64,000 nt of DNA from Sulfurivermis sp041678005 (lineage in GTDB: Bacteria > Pseudomonadota > Gammaproteobacteria > Thiohalomonadales > Thiohalomonadaceae), in contig JBAYOW010000005.1 of the NCBI GenBank assembly GCA_041678005.1, positions 1 through 64,000 on the forward strand, given 5' to 3'. The notes beneath the pieces were generated by a model. That model saw only the letters and a program-made list of their open reading frames with translations. It was not told where the DNA came from and searched no databases. Below are positions 1 through 8,196 of the stretch, in pieces; position 1 is the first letter of the stretch, and each line of letters starts with the position of its first letter. A program made the position numbers and the translations under genes.

Positions 1-122
1 ACAATGTTAATATGAAGGTTTCATTGATTGCTCCGATTGCCATGGAAGAAGGCCTGCGCTTTGCAATTCGTGAAGGTGGTCGTACCGTTGGCGCAGGTGT
101 CGTCGCCAAGGTCATCGAGTAA
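1..122 (+). CDS. tuf: Elongation factor Tu, C-terminal end (partial)
   Basis: This is the last 39 codons of elongation factor Tu, the GTPase that delivers aminoacyl-tRNA to the ribosome. The reading frame begins before the window and ends in TAA at 120-122. The visible residues include MKVSLIAPIAMEEGLRFAIR followed by EGGRTVGAGVVAKVIE, the conserved end of EF-Tu domain 3. It lies 5 bp before rpsJ, the usual junction between the str and S10 operons in proteobacteria. Confidence 0.97.
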   Translation, partial: NVNMKVSLIAPIAMEEGLRFAIREGGRTVGAGVVAKVIE

Positions 123-127
123 ATAAT

Positions 128-439
128 ATGGCTAATCAAAAGATACGCATTCGTCTGAAGGCTTTTGATCATCGTTTGATTGATCAATCCGCCAGGGAAA
201 TTGTTGATACTGCAAAACGTACCGGGGCCCGTGTCAAGGGCCCAGTACCATTGCCGACAAAAATTGAGCGCTTTACTGTGCTGATTTCACCGCATGTCAA
301 CAAGGACGCTCGCGACCAGTATGAACTGCGCACACATAAGCGGATGATGGAAATTCATGATCCAACTGATAAAACAGTCGACGCCTTGATGAAGCTGGAT
401 CTGGCTGCAGGCGTAGACGTGCAACTCAAATTGAACTGA
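128..439 (+). CDS. rpsJ: 30S ribosomal protein S10
   Basis: S10 is a protein of the 30S subunit head and, as NusE, also a transcription antitermination partner. The 103-residue product has the normal family length and begins MANQKIRIRLKAFDHRLIDQ, the conserved S10 start; it also has the KGPVPLPTKIERFTVLISPH segment. It is the first gene of the S10 operon and follows tuf by 5 bp, so it is probably co-transcribed with it. In E. coli L4 represses this operon through the rpsJ leader; no separate leader is possible here because tuf is adjacent. Confidence 0.98.
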   Translation: MANQKIRIRLKAFDHRLIDQSAREIVDTAKRTGARVKGPVPLPTKIERFTVLISPHVNKDARDQYELRTHKRMMEIHDPTDKTVDALMKLDLAAGVDVQLKLN

Positions 440-484
440 TATGTGGTAAGTCAGCGCCAGGCTGGCTACCATGACTAAAAACAG

Positions 485-508
485 GTGCCGGTCAATCGCA
501 ATCGGCAC
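485..508 (+). promoter_or_regulatory. Hairpin in the rpsJ-rplC spacer
   Basis: The 86-bp spacer between rpsJ and rplC is longer than others in this operon. It contains a 6-bp inverted repeat, GTGCCG at 485-490 and CGGCAC at 503-508, just before the rplC ribosome-binding site (AGAGG). It could be a translation-control structure, but it has no T-run and no known family was recognised. Confidence 0.2.
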
Positions 509-525
509 AGATAGAGGTTATAATA

Positions 526-1164
526 ATGACTATTGGTGTTATCGGACGTAAGGCCGGTATGACCCGTATTTTTACAGAAGACGGTGTCAGCATTCCGGTT
601 ACCGTGATCGAGGTTGAGCCCAATCGCGTCACCCAGATAAAATCCCTGGCAACAGATGGCTATCGTGCTGTCCAGCTAACTGCTGGAACGCGCCGTGCCG
701 TGCGTGTTACCAAGCCCATGGCAAGTCACTTTGCCGCTGCTGGTGTTGAAGCTGGTCGTACGCTTACCGAGTTTCGTCTGGCCGCAGATGAAGGCGAAGA
801 TTTGGCTCTTGGCAGTGAACTGAAGGTGGATATGTTCACTGTCGGGCAGGCTGTGGATGTAAGCGGAACCACTATCGGCAAGGGCCACGCGGGTACAGTC
901 AAACGTTACCATTTCAGTATGCAGGATGCCACTCACGGCAATTCACGCTCTCATCGTGTGCCTGGTTCTACAGGTCAGAATCAGACCCCAGGCCGCGTAT
1001 TCAAGGGCAAGAAAATGACTGGTCATATGGGTAACGTTCGTCGCACGATGCAAAACCTGCAAGTTGTACGTGTAGACGCAGAGCGTAATCTTTTACTGAT
1101 CAAGGGTGCGGTACCTGGTCCGCGCGGCGCTGATGTTCTTGTCCGCCCCAGTGTGAAGGCTTAA
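526..1164 (+). CDS. rplC: 50S ribosomal protein L3
   Basis: L3 is an early assembly protein of the 50S subunit whose internal loop reaches the peptidyl-transferase centre. The 212-residue product starts MTIGVIGRKAGMTRIFTEDG and contains the typical GSTGQNQTPGRVFKGKKMTG loop at about residues 146-165, which includes the glutamine that PrmB methylates in E. coli. Length is normal. It lies between rpsJ and rplD in the conserved S10 order. Confidence 0.98.
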   Translation: MTIGVIGRKAGMTRIFTEDGVSIPVTVIEVEPNRVTQIKSLATDGYRAVQLTAGTRRAVRVTKPMASHFAAAGVEAGRTLTEFRLAADEGEDLALGSELKVDMFTVGQAVDVSGTTIGKGHAGTVKRYHFSMQDATHGNSRSHRVPGSTGQNQTPGRVFKGKKMTGHMGNVRRTMQNLQVVRVDAERNLLLIKGAVPGPRGADVLVRPSVKA

Positions 1165-1173
1165 GGGGGAGAG

Positions 1174-1794
1174 ATGGAAATCAAGTTGACAACACCGAGT
1201 GGCAACGCATCAACCAAGTCGGTTGAAGTGTCTGAATTAATGTTTGGTCAAGACTTCAATGAAGCCCTGATTCATCAAGTGGTCACGGCATACATGGCCG
1301 CTGGCCGAGCTGGTACCAAGGCGCAAAAGACTCGTGCGCAAGTGCGTCATAGCACTGCTAAGCCCTGGAAGCAAAAAGGTACTGGGCGGGCGCGTGCTGG
1401 AATGACCTCAAGTCCATTGTGGCGTGGTGGCGGTATTACCTTTGCGGCCAAGCCGCGTGACTTTAGTCAAAAAGTCAACAAAAAGATGTATCGTTCTGCA
1501 TTGCGCTCGATTATGTCGGAGCTGCTGCGACAGGAACGTTTGATAGTAGTGGACAACTTCGAGGTGGATGCACCGAAGACCAGGCAACTAGTTGAAAAGC
1601 TGAAAACCATGGGGCTAAGCAATGCGCTTATCGTTACCGATGAACTTGGCGACAACCTCTACCTCTCTGCGCGCAATCTGCATGGCATAGAAGTATGTAT
1701 GGCTCGCCATGTCGATCCAGTAAGTTTGGTCGGATTTGAAAAGGTACTCATGACGGTGCCTGCATTGAAGCAGATAGAGGAGATGCTGGCATGA
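1174..1794 (+). CDS. rplD: 50S ribosomal protein L4
   Basis: L4 is a 50S protein that lines the exit tunnel, and in E. coli it also represses the S10 operon. The 206-residue product has the extended basic loop (RHSTAKPWKQKGTGRARAG and the following WRGGG stretch) that enters the tunnel. It starts at ATG 1174 after a GGGGGAGAG ribosome-binding site. The final codon and stop overlap the rplW start by 4 bp (ATGA), which suggests translational coupling. Confidence 0.98.
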   Translation: MEIKLTTPSGNASTKSVEVSELMFGQDFNEALIHQVVTAYMAAGRAGTKAQKTRAQVRHSTAKPWKQKGTGRARAGMTSSPLWRGGGITFAAKPRDFSQKVNKKMYRSALRSIMSELLRQERLIVVDNFEVDAPKTRQLVEKLKTMGLSNALIVTDELGDNLYLSARNLHGIEVCMARHVDPVSLVGFEKVLMTVPALKQIEEMLA

Positions 1795-2087
1795 ATCAGG
1801 AGCGTTTGTTGAAGGTACTGCTTGCCCCACATCTATCAGAAAAAAGCAGCCTGATTGCTGATAGCAACAACCAGTATGTGTTCCGTGTCTTGCGTGATGC
1901 CACCAAGCCGGAAATCAAGGCGGCTGTAGAGCAATTGTTTACGGTCAATGTCGATGCAATACGCGTGAGTACAGTCAAGGGCAAGAGCAAGCGTGTAGGC
2001 CAGAGAATCGGTCAACGCAGTGACTGGAAAAAAGCATATGTCACTCTGAAGGAAGGTCAAGAGATCTCCTTTATGAGTGGAGCATAA
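1791..2087 (+). CDS. rplW: 50S ribosomal protein L23
   Basis: L23 sits at the exit of the 50S tunnel and docks trigger factor and SRP. The 98-residue product has the family start (LLKVLLAPHLSEKSSLI) and the VNVDAIRVSTVKGKSKR segment that contacts 23S rRNA. The ATG at 1791 overlaps the rplD stop by 4 bp. Length matches the family. Confidence 0.98.
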   Translation: MNQERLLKVLLAPHLSEKSSLIADSNNQYVFRVLRDATKPEIKAAVEQLFTVNVDAIRVSTVKGKSKRVGQRIGQRSDWKKAYVTLKEGQEISFMSGA

Positions 2088-2106
2088 GGTTTGAAGGACC
2101 TCTAAA

Positions 2107-2931
2107 ATGGCTATAGTCAAACTAAAACCAACCTCAGCTGGACGTCGTTTTGTCGTCAAGTCGGTGAGTGCTGAGCTCCATAAGGGTGCTCCTCATGCGC
2201 CACTGCTCGACAAAAAGAGTAAGCAAGGTGGTCGTAATCATTCAGGGCGGATCACTGTGCGCCATCAGGGTGGTGGTCATAAACAGCACTATCGCATGGT
2301 GGATTTCAAGCGTAATAAAGATGGAGTGCCGGGTATTGTAGAACGTCTGGAATATGATCCAAACCGTACAGCGCATATTGCCTTGATTAAATACGCAGAT
2401 GGAGAACGTCGCTATATCATCGCGCCGAAAGGCATGGTTGCTGGTGATGAGGTTATGTCGGGCATTAATGCCCCAATTAAAGCTGGCAATTGCCTGCCGC
2501 TCTTGAATATCCCTGTAGGCACCACGGTTCATTGTATAGAGATGAAGATTGGCAAAGGCGCGCAGTTGGCGCGCTCCGCTGGAGCTTCTGTACAATTGAT
2601 TGCCCGTGAGGGCAATCATGTCAGCCTGCGCCTGCGTTCAGGCGAGATACGCAAGGTGCATGCGGAATGTCGTGCTGTGATCGGTGAGGTTGGTAACAGT
2701 GAGCACAGCCTACAAAAATTTGGCAAGGCAGGAGCCAAGCGTTGGATTGGTATTCGTCCAACGGTACGTGGCACGGCAATGAACCCGGTTGACCATCCAC
2801 ATGGTGGCGGCGAAGGCCGTACCTTCGGGCTGCACCCAACAACACCCTGGGGTGTGCCGACCAAGGGTTATAAGACTCGCAGTAATAGACGCACTGATAA
2901 GATGATTGTGCACCGTCGTAAACAGAAGTAA
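2107..2931 (+). CDS. rplB: 50S ribosomal protein L2
   Basis: L2 is a large, conserved 50S protein needed for subunit association and peptidyl-transferase activity. The 274-residue product contains NHSGRITVRHQGGGHKQHYR near the N-terminus and the near-invariant MNPVDHPHGGGEGR segment at about residues 225-238, with the functionally important histidine of E. coli L2. Normal length; it precedes rpsS by 17 bp. Confidence 0.98.
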   Translation: MAIVKLKPTSAGRRFVVKSVSAELHKGAPHAPLLDKKSKQGGRNHSGRITVRHQGGGHKQHYRMVDFKRNKDGVPGIVERLEYDPNRTAHIALIKYADGERRYIIAPKGMVAGDEVMSGINAPIKAGNCLPLLNIPVGTTVHCIEMKIGKGAQLARSAGASVQLIAREGNHVSLRLRSGEIRKVHAECRAVIGEVGNSEHSLQKFGKAGAKRWIGIRPTVRGTAMNPVDHPHGGGEGRTFGLHPTTPWGVPTKGYKTRSNRRTDKMIVHRRKQK

Positions 2932-2948
2932 TGGGTGAGGTCTGATAG

Positions 2949-3224
2949 ATGCCACGTTCAGTAAAAAAAGGCCCGTTTGTCGATCATCATTTAGCCAAAA
3001 AAGTCGAACAAACGGTTGCCAGTAACATTAAAAGACCAATCAAGACCTGGTCGCGCCGCTCAATGATTCTGCCGGATATGGTGGGCTTGACGATTGCCAT
3101 ACACAATGGCCGTCAACATGTGCCTGTAATGGTGACTGATAACATGGTAGGTCATAAGTTAGGTGAGTTTGCACCAACCCGCACCTTTCGTGGCCATGTC
3201 GCCGATAAAAAGGCAAAGAGATAA
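2949..3224 (+). CDS. rpsS: 30S ribosomal protein S19
   Basis: S19 lies in the head of the 30S subunit and forms part of the contact with the 50S and the A-site tRNA. The 91-residue product begins MPRSVKKGPFVDHHLAKKVE and keeps the WSRRSMILPDMVG and HKLGEFAPTRTFRGH segments. The ATG at 2949 follows a GAGG ribosome-binding site. It lies in the expected rplB-rpsS-rplV order. Confidence 0.98.
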   Translation: MPRSVKKGPFVDHHLAKKVEQTVASNIKRPIKTWSRRSMILPDMVGLTIAIHNGRQHVPVMVTDNMVGHKLGEFAPTRTFRGHVADKKAKR

Positions 3225-3237
3225 GAGGTAGATGAAG

Positions 3238-3570
3238 ATGGAAGTGGCCGCAAAATTACGCTACGCGCGTATTTCGCCGCAAAAGTGCCGACTGATCGCT
3301 GATCTGATACGTGGCATGCCGGTAGAGCGAGCACTGCAGACCCTGAGCTTCAGTCAGAAAAAGGCTGCCAGTCTGGTGAAAAAAGTTCTTGAGTCAGCAA
3401 TTGCCAACGCCGAGCATAATGATGGCGCCGATATTGATGAGCTGAAGGTCGCGAAGGTCTTCGTTGATGAAGGCCCGGTGCTGAAGCGCATGCAGGCACG
3501 TGCCAAAGGGCGTGGTAACCGGATCATGAAACGTACCAGTCACATTACCGTGCTGGTTGCGGAAAAGTAA
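3238..3570 (+). CDS. rplV: 50S ribosomal protein L22
   Basis: L22 lines the exit tunnel with a long beta-hairpin; changes there give macrolide resistance in other bacteria. The product from ATG 3238 is 110 residues (MEVAAKLRYARISPQKCRLI), the length of E. coli L22, and ends with the conserved GRGNRIMKRTSHITVLV. An ATG two codons upstream at 3232 is in frame, but the GAGG ribosome-binding site is 3 bp from it and 9 bp from 3238, so 3238 is preferred. Confidence 0.95.
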   Translation: MEVAAKLRYARISPQKCRLIADLIRGMPVERALQTLSFSQKKAASLVKKVLESAIANAEHNDGADIDELKVAKVFVDEGPVLKRMQARAKGRGNRIMKRTSHITVLVAEK

Positions 3571-3583
3571 CAGAGAGGCTGCA

Positions 3584-4258
3584 ATGGGACAAAAAGTTCA
3601 TCCAATTGGAATACGCCTTGGGATTACCAAGGACTGGTCCTCCAAGTGGTATGCGGATAGCAAGACCTATCCACAATTTTTGCAGATGGATCTCAAAGTA
3701 CGTGAATTCCTGCAAAAAAAGTTGGCGCAGGCCTCTATTAGCCGCATCCAGATCGAGCGCCCTGCGCGCAATGCTCATATCACCATTCATACGGCGCGCC
3801 CTGGTTTGGTAATTGGCAAGAAGGGCGAGGATATCGAGCGTTTGCGCCGGGAAGTTTCTACGATGATGAAAGTGCCAGCGCACATCAATATTGAGGAAGT
3901 TCGTAAGCCTGAACTGGATGCAACTTTGGTGGCACAGAGCATTGCCCAGCAGCTGGAGCGTCGCATTATGTTTCGTCGCGCGATGAAACGCGCGGTTCAG
4001 AACACCATGCGCCTGGGGGCACAAGGTATTCGTATAAATGTTGCTGGTCGCCTAAACGGTGCAGAAATTGCTCGTTGTGAATGGGTACGTGAAGGCCGTG
4101 TGCCCCTGCACACATTGCGTGCTGATATTGATTACGGGGTTGCTGAAGCGCATACCACTTACGGTGTTATTGGTGTAAAGGTCTGGATCTTCAAAGGTGA
4201 AGTATTCGATCGTGGTGAGGCAGCCAGTGCCGTAGCAGAAAAGCCTACGGCTAATTGA
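3584..4258 (+). CDS. rpsC: 30S ribosomal protein S3
   Basis: S3 is a KH-domain protein at the mRNA entry site of the 30S subunit. From ATG 3584 the product is 224 residues and starts MGQKVHPIGIRLGITKDWSS, the conserved S3 N-terminus; a longer in-frame reading from 3557 would lie inside rplV and is not supported. The GxxG loop is visible as GKKGEDIERLRR at about residues 80-91. AGAGAGG lies upstream as ribosome-binding site. Confidence 0.97.
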   Translation: MGQKVHPIGIRLGITKDWSSKWYADSKTYPQFLQMDLKVREFLQKKLAQASISRIQIERPARNAHITIHTARPGLVIGKKGEDIERLRREVSTMMKVPAHINIEEVRKPELDATLVAQSIAQQLERRIMFRRAMKRAVQNTMRLGAQGIRINVAGRLNGAEIARCEWVREGRVPLHTLRADIDYGVAEAHTTYGVIGVKVWIFKGEVFDRGEAASAVAEKPTAN

Positions 4259-4275
4259 ATTGAGGAGTAGGCAAG

Positions 4276-4689
4276 ATGCTTCAGCCAAAACGTACAAAAT
4301 TTCGCAAACAACATAAGGGTCGCAATCGCGGTCTGGCCAATAGTGGCAACAAGGTCAGTTTTGGTGAGTTTGGTCTCAAGAGTGCTGAGCGTGGCCGTTT
4401 GACCGCACGACAGATCGAGGCTGCAAGACGTGCAATGACCCGCCACGTCAAGCGTGGTGGCAAGATTTGGATCCGCGTATTCCCTGACAAACCAATCACC
4501 AAAAAGCCACTGGAAGTGCGTATGGGCAGTGGTAAGGGTAACGTGGAGTATTGGGTTGCACAGATCCAGCCTGGTAAAATGCTCTATGAAATGGAAGGGG
4601 TAGGAGAAGATATTGCACGCGAGGCATTTCGCCTGGCTGCTGCCAAGCTACCCATGAAAACTGTATTTGTAATACGTACGGTGCTGTGA
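4276..4689 (+). CDS. rplP: 50S ribosomal protein L16
   Basis: L16 is a late-assembling 50S protein near the A site. The 137-residue product starts MLQPKRTKFRKQHKGRNRG and has the PDKPITKKPLEVRMGSGKG loop with the arginine hydroxylated by YcfD in E. coli. The stop codon shares one base with the rpmC start (TGATG at 4687-4691), indicating coupled translation. Confidence 0.98.
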   Translation: MLQPKRTKFRKQHKGRNRGLANSGNKVSFGEFGLKSAERGRLTARQIEAARRAMTRHVKRGGKIWIRVFPDKPITKKPLEVRMGSGKGNVEYWVAQIQPGKMLYEMEGVGEDIAREAFRLAAAKLPMKTVFVIRTVL

Positions 4690-4886
4690 TGAAAGCAAAC
4701 GATTTGAGACAAAAAGATGTTGGGGAGCTGAATCAAGAGCTGCTCAACCTGCTACGTGAGCAATTCAATCTGCGCATGCAGAAGGGCACGGGCCAGCTAT
4801 CACAGCCGCATCGCATTAAGTCAGTGCGTCGTGATATTGCCAGGGTAAAGACCGTTCTGGAACAGAAAGCAGGTAAGGCGGAATGA
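4689..4886 (+). CDS. rpmC: 50S ribosomal protein L29
   Basis: L29 is a small helical-hairpin protein next to the exit tunnel. From ATG 4689 the product is 65 residues, MKANDLRQKDVGELNQELLN onward, with the usual LLREQFNLRMQ and IKSVRRDIARVKTVL helices. A GTG one codon upstream (4686) is in frame but the TGATG overlap with rplP favours the ATG. It overlaps rpsQ by 4 bp. Confidence 0.97.
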   Translation: MKANDLRQKDVGELNQELLNLLREQFNLRMQKGTGQLSQPHRIKSVRRDIARVKTVLEQKAGKAE

Positions 4887-5143
4887 GCGAAAAAACCAAG
4901 TTGACACGCACCTTGACTGGTCGCGTCACCAGCAACAAAATGGACAAGACAGTTACTGTCATGATCGAGCGGCATGACAAACACCCGATATATGGCAAGT
5001 ATATAAAGCGTTCCACCAAGCTGCAGGTCCATGATGAGCAGAATGAATGCCAGGAAGGTGATGTGGTTACTATAGAATCTTGTCGCCCGATTTCCAAAAG
5101 CAAGGCATGGCGCCTTGTTACGGTCGTAGAAAAATCCAGCTAA
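4883..5143 (+). CDS. rpsQ: 30S ribosomal protein S17
   Basis: S17 is an OB-fold protein that binds helix 11 of 16S rRNA. The 86-residue product shows the family core GRVTSNKMDKTVTVMIERHD and KLQVHDEQNECQEGDVV. It is the last gene of the S10 operon; the following 133 bp contain a promoter for the next operon. The ATG overlaps the rpmC stop by 4 bp. Confidence 0.98.
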   Translation: MSEKTKLTRTLTGRVTSNKMDKTVTVMIERHDKHPIYGKYIKRSTKLQVHDEQNECQEGDVVTIESCRPISKSKAWRLVTVVEKSS

Positions 5144-5200
5144 CAAGCTAACTGACAAATAGACATCGAGTGAGAAGATGGTTCCGGCCTGAAGAAATAT

Positions 5201-5229
5201 TTGGGCTTGGCAATATTTGGTGGTATGAT
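5201..5229 (+). promoter_or_regulatory. Probable spc-operon promoter upstream of rplN
   Basis: The only long spacer between S10 and spc genes contains an extended -10 element, TGGTATGAT at 5221-5229, followed by a GC-rich discriminator. A weak -35 candidate TTGGGC lies at 5201-5206 with 17-bp spacing. The position matches the E. coli spc promoter, directly before rplN. A GC-rich discriminator is typical of promoters under stringent control; that role is inferred. Confidence 0.5.
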
Positions 5230-5276
5230 GCCGCCCCCTTGCTTCTCATTCAGGGTGTTTGTGTGGAGAGTCTATC

Positions 5277-5645
5277 ATGATACAGATGCAAACCAAGCTG
5301 GCCGCAGCAGATAACAGTGGTGCTCGCGTAGTCCAGTGCATCAAGGTTTTAGGTGGCTCACATCGCCGTTATGCATCAATAGGTGATGTGATTAAGGTGA
5401 GTATCAAGGAAGCAATTCCCCGTGGCAAGGTGAAGAAAGGGGAAGTATACAACGCCGTTGTCGTGCGTACCGCCAAGGGTGTACGTCGTGCAGACGGCTC
5501 CTTGATCCGCTTCGATGGTAATGCCGCAGTATTACTGAATAACAAACTTGAACCAATTGGTACTCGTATATTTGGCCCGGTAACTCGTGAGTTACGCGGC
5601 GAAAAATTCATGAAAATTGTCTCGTTGGCACCTGAGGTGCTGTAA
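5277..5645 (+). CDS. rplN: 50S ribosomal protein L14
   Basis: L14 lies at the subunit interface of the 50S and contacts 16S rRNA helix 14. From ATG 5277 the product is 122 residues, MIQMQTKLAAADNSGARVVQ onward, the standard start and length; the upstream in-frame codon at 5259 would add an unsupported six residues. It is the first gene of the spc operon. Confidence 0.97.
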   Translation: MIQMQTKLAAADNSGARVVQCIKVLGGSHRRYASIGDVIKVSIKEAIPRGKVKKGEVYNAVVVRTAKGVRRADGSLIRFDGNAAVLLNNKLEPIGTRIFGPVTRELRGEKFMKIVSLAPEVL

Positions 5646-5663
5646 GGCAGAGAGTAAATAAAG

Positions 5664-5981
5664 ATGCGTAAGATTAAGAAAAACGATGAGATTGTCGTGC
5701 TGGCTGGTCGTGATAAAGGCCGCCGGGGGAGAGTGCTGCGTACATTGGCTACGGACAGGGTATTAGTTGATGGTGTAAATTTAGTTAAAAAACACCAAAA
5801 GCCAAATCCAATGTCTGGAATGCCTGGCGGTATAGTTGAAAAAGAAGCGTCCATACATGTATCTAATGTTGCCCTTTTCAACGAGGTAACAGGCAAGGCT
5901 GATCGTGTAGGGTTCAAGGTTCTTGAGGATGGTCGCAAGGTGCGATACTTCAAGTCCAATGGCGAAGTTATTGACGCATAA
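5664..5981 (+). CDS. rplX: 50S ribosomal protein L24
   Basis: L24 is a KOW-domain protein that starts 50S assembly. The 105-residue product has the KOW motif in MRKIKKNDEIVVLAGRDKGR and the KKHQKPNPMSGMPGGIVEKE segment. It follows rplN by 18 bp and precedes rplE by 15 bp in the conserved order. Confidence 0.98.
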   Translation: MRKIKKNDEIVVLAGRDKGRRGRVLRTLATDRVLVDGVNLVKKHQKPNPMSGMPGGIVEKEASIHVSNVALFNEVTGKADRVGFKVLEDGRKVRYFKSNGEVIDA

Positions 5982-5996
5982 GTCAGGTAGGCAATA

Positions 5997-6536
5997 ATGG
6001 CAAGACTGAAGCAGTTTTATAAAGAAAAGGTTGTGTCGCAGCTGATGAACGAGCGCGACTACACGAATGTCATGCAGGTGCCACGTATCACTAAAATCAC
6101 CTTGAATATGGGTGTGGGTGAGGCTGCTGTCGATAAAAAAATTCTTGAGCATGCCTTGGCCGATATGACCAAAATCGCAGGTCAGAAACCTATCACTACC
6201 AAGGCGCGCAAATCAGTAGCTGGTTTCAAGATTCGCGAGGGTTGGCCAATTGGCTGCAAGGTTACCTTGCGTGGTGACCGTATGTATGAATTCCTGGATC
6301 GACTGATCTCTATCGCGATCCCGCGTATGCGAGACTTCCGCGGTTTGAGCGCGAAGGCTTTTGATGGCCAAGGCAACTATAGCATGGGCATTAAGGAGCA
6401 GATTGTTTTTCCAGAAATTGACTACGACAAGATTGATACCCTTCGCGGAATGGATATCACGATTACCACTTCGGCAAATACCGATGAAGATGGCCGTGCA
6501 CTACTGCGTGCCTTTAATTTCCCATTCAAGGCTTGA
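5997..6536 (+). CDS. rplE: 50S ribosomal protein L5
   Basis: L5 binds 5S rRNA and contacts P-site tRNA. The 179-residue product has the family length and includes PRITKITLNMGVGEA, the AGQKPITTKARKSVAGFKIR segment and RGMDITITTSANTDEDGRAL near the end. Translation starts at ATG 5997 after AGGTAG. Confidence 0.98.
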   Translation: MARLKQFYKEKVVSQLMNERDYTNVMQVPRITKITLNMGVGEAAVDKKILEHALADMTKIAGQKPITTKARKSVAGFKIREGWPIGCKVTLRGDRMYEFLDRLISIAIPRMRDFRGLSAKAFDGQGNYSMGIKEQIVFPEIDYDKIDTLRGMDITITTSANTDEDGRALLRAFNFPFKA

Positions 6537-6548
6537 GAATTCTGAGTT

Positions 6549-6854
6549 ATGTCCAAGATCTCCATGCAAATGCGCGAACAGAAGCGCACCAAGCTGGTAG
6601 CCAAGTATGCCAGCAAGCGTGCTGACATCAAGCAAAAGCTGAAAAATCAGGAATTGAGCTACGACGAGCGTGAAACTCTACAGGTTCAATTACAAAAACT
6701 TCCGCGTGACTCAAGTCCGGTGCGTCAACGTAATCGCTGCGCTCTGACAGGTAGGCCACGTGGCAACTACCGTAAGTTCGGCCTGGCTCGTAACAAGCTT
6801 CGTGAAGCCACCATGCGTGGCGATGTACCTGGCCTGCGTAAGGCGAGCTGGTAA
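6549..6854 (+). CDS. rpsN: 30S ribosomal protein S14
   Basis: S14 is a protein of the 30S head. At 101 residues this is the long, zinc-free type: only one cysteine is present (RCALTGRPRG), whereas the short type has a CxxC pair. The conserved end, GRPRGNYRKFGLARNKLRE and the final PGLRKASW, is intact. Confidence 0.98.
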   Translation: MSKISMQMREQKRTKLVAKYASKRADIKQKLKNQELSYDERETLQVQLQKLPRDSSPVRQRNRCALTGRPRGNYRKFGLARNKLREATMRGDVPGLRKASW

Positions 6855-6879
6855 TAACTAAACAAAGGATATCGATGCA

Positions 6880-7275
6880 ATGAGTATGACTGATCCAATC
6901 GCTGATATGCTGACGCGCACGCGTAATGCACTGGCGGTGCGAAAAAAAGATGTTTCTATGCCATCCTCCAAGCTCAAGGTGAATATCGCCAGCTTGTTGA
7001 AGGATGAGGGCTATATTACAGACTACACAGTCGATTTCTCGAATGGCAAACCTGTATTGACACTGGTGCTTAAGTATTACCAGGATAAGCCTGTAATTGA
7101 AAAGCTGCATCGTGTAAGTCGCCCTGGGTTGCGACAATACAAAAACAAAAACGAATTACCAAAGGTGCGCGGTGGCCTGGGTATCGCAATTATTTCTACT
7201 TCCGCAGGATTGATGGCCGATCGTGCTGCCCGCAAGGCAGGCTATGGCGGCGAAGTCCTGTGTGTCGTCGCATAA
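6880..7275 (+). CDS. rpsH: 30S ribosomal protein S8
   Basis: S8 binds the central domain of 16S rRNA, and in E. coli it represses the spc operon through a site at the rplX-rplE boundary. The 131-residue product starts MSMTDPIADMLTRTRNA and ends with the family motif GLGIAIISTSAGLMADRAAR. Length is normal. Confidence 0.98.
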   Translation: MSMTDPIADMLTRTRNALAVRKKDVSMPSSKLKVNIASLLKDEGYITDYTVDFSNGKPVLTLVLKYYQDKPVIEKLHRVSRPGLRQYKNKNELPKVRGGLGIAIISTSAGLMADRAARKAGYGGEVLCVVA

Positions 7276-7287
7276 AGGTAGCGTGAG

Positions 7288-7818
7288 ATGTCAAGAATTC
7301 TTAATCCCGTGATGATCCCTGCTGGTGTGCAGGTCGCGGTTGAAGGGCAGATCCTCAATATCAAAAGTGGCAAGAGCGACGTTGCACATACTGTCCGCGC
7401 TGATGTTGCCATAAAGATGGAAGATGACAAGCTGCTGTTCAGCCCACAGACTCAGACGCCACATACTCTTGCCATGGTAGGTACTACTCGCGCCCTGGTC
7501 GCCAATATCTTTCATGGCTTGACTGAGGGGTTTGAGCGAAAGCTTGAGCTGGCTGGCGTAGGTTATCGCGCACAGGTTCAGGGTAAGATGTTGAATTTAA
7601 CCTTGGGGTTTTCACACCCGGTCGAATTTGCTGTGCCAGACGGTATTACTATTGAGACGCCAACCCAGACTGAGGTGGTGGTCAAAGGTTCTGACAAGCA
7701 AAAGGTAGGACAGGTTGCGGCAAATATTCGCGCCTATCGCCCGCCCGAGCCCTATAAAGGCAAGGGCATCAAATATGCGAATGAGAAGATTATTCGTAAA
7801 GAAGCCAAGAAGAAGTAG
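7288..7818 (+). CDS. rplF: 50S ribosomal protein L6
   Basis: L6 is a two-domain protein near the GTPase centre of the 50S. The 176-residue product shows the duplicated fold and the C-terminal RAYRPPEPYKGKGIKYANE, which contacts 23S rRNA. The gene ends in TAG, one of several here that show TAG is used as an ordinary stop in this genome. Confidence 0.98.
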   Translation: MSRILNPVMIPAGVQVAVEGQILNIKSGKSDVAHTVRADVAIKMEDDKLLFSPQTQTPHTLAMVGTTRALVANIFHGLTEGFERKLELAGVGYRAQVQGKMLNLTLGFSHPVEFAVPDGITIETPTQTEVVVKGSDKQKVGQVAANIRAYRPPEPYKGKGIKYANEKIIRKEAKKK

Positions 7819-7829
7819 AGCCATAAGAC

Positions 7830-8186
7830 ATGAAAGACAAAAAAACTTCTCGTTTGCGCCGTGCCTTGCGTACGCGAGCCAAGATTCGCGAAATGGGGGC
7901 TTATCGCCTCTGCATTCATCGCTCACCACGCCATATATATGCGCAGATTATCTCGCCAGACGGTTCGAAAGTCATTGCTGCCGCGTCAACCTTGCAGGCT
8001 GATATAAAAGCAGGCCTAGGCATGACTGGCAATGTGACGGCCGCAGCAGCGGTGGGTAAGGCTGTGGCTGAAAAGGCCAAGGCAGCTGGTGTAACTCAGG
8101 TCGCCTTTGATCGTGCTGGCTTTAAATACCATGGCCGCATCAAGGCGTTGGCAGATGCTGCGCGTGAGCATGGTCTTAATTTCTAA
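7830..8186 (+). CDS. rplR: 50S ribosomal protein L18
   Basis: L18 binds 5S rRNA together with L5 and L25. The 118-residue product starts MKDKKTSRLRRALRTRAKIR and contains RLCIHRSPRHIYAQIISPDG and the VAFDRAGFKYHGRIKALADA end. It follows rplF by 11 bp. Confidence 0.98.
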   Translation: MKDKKTSRLRRALRTRAKIREMGAYRLCIHRSPRHIYAQIISPDGSKVIAAASTLQADIKAGLGMTGNVTAAAAVGKAVAEKAKAAGVTQVAFDRAGFKYHGRIKALADAAREHGLNF

Positions 8187-8196
8187 AGGTTAAATT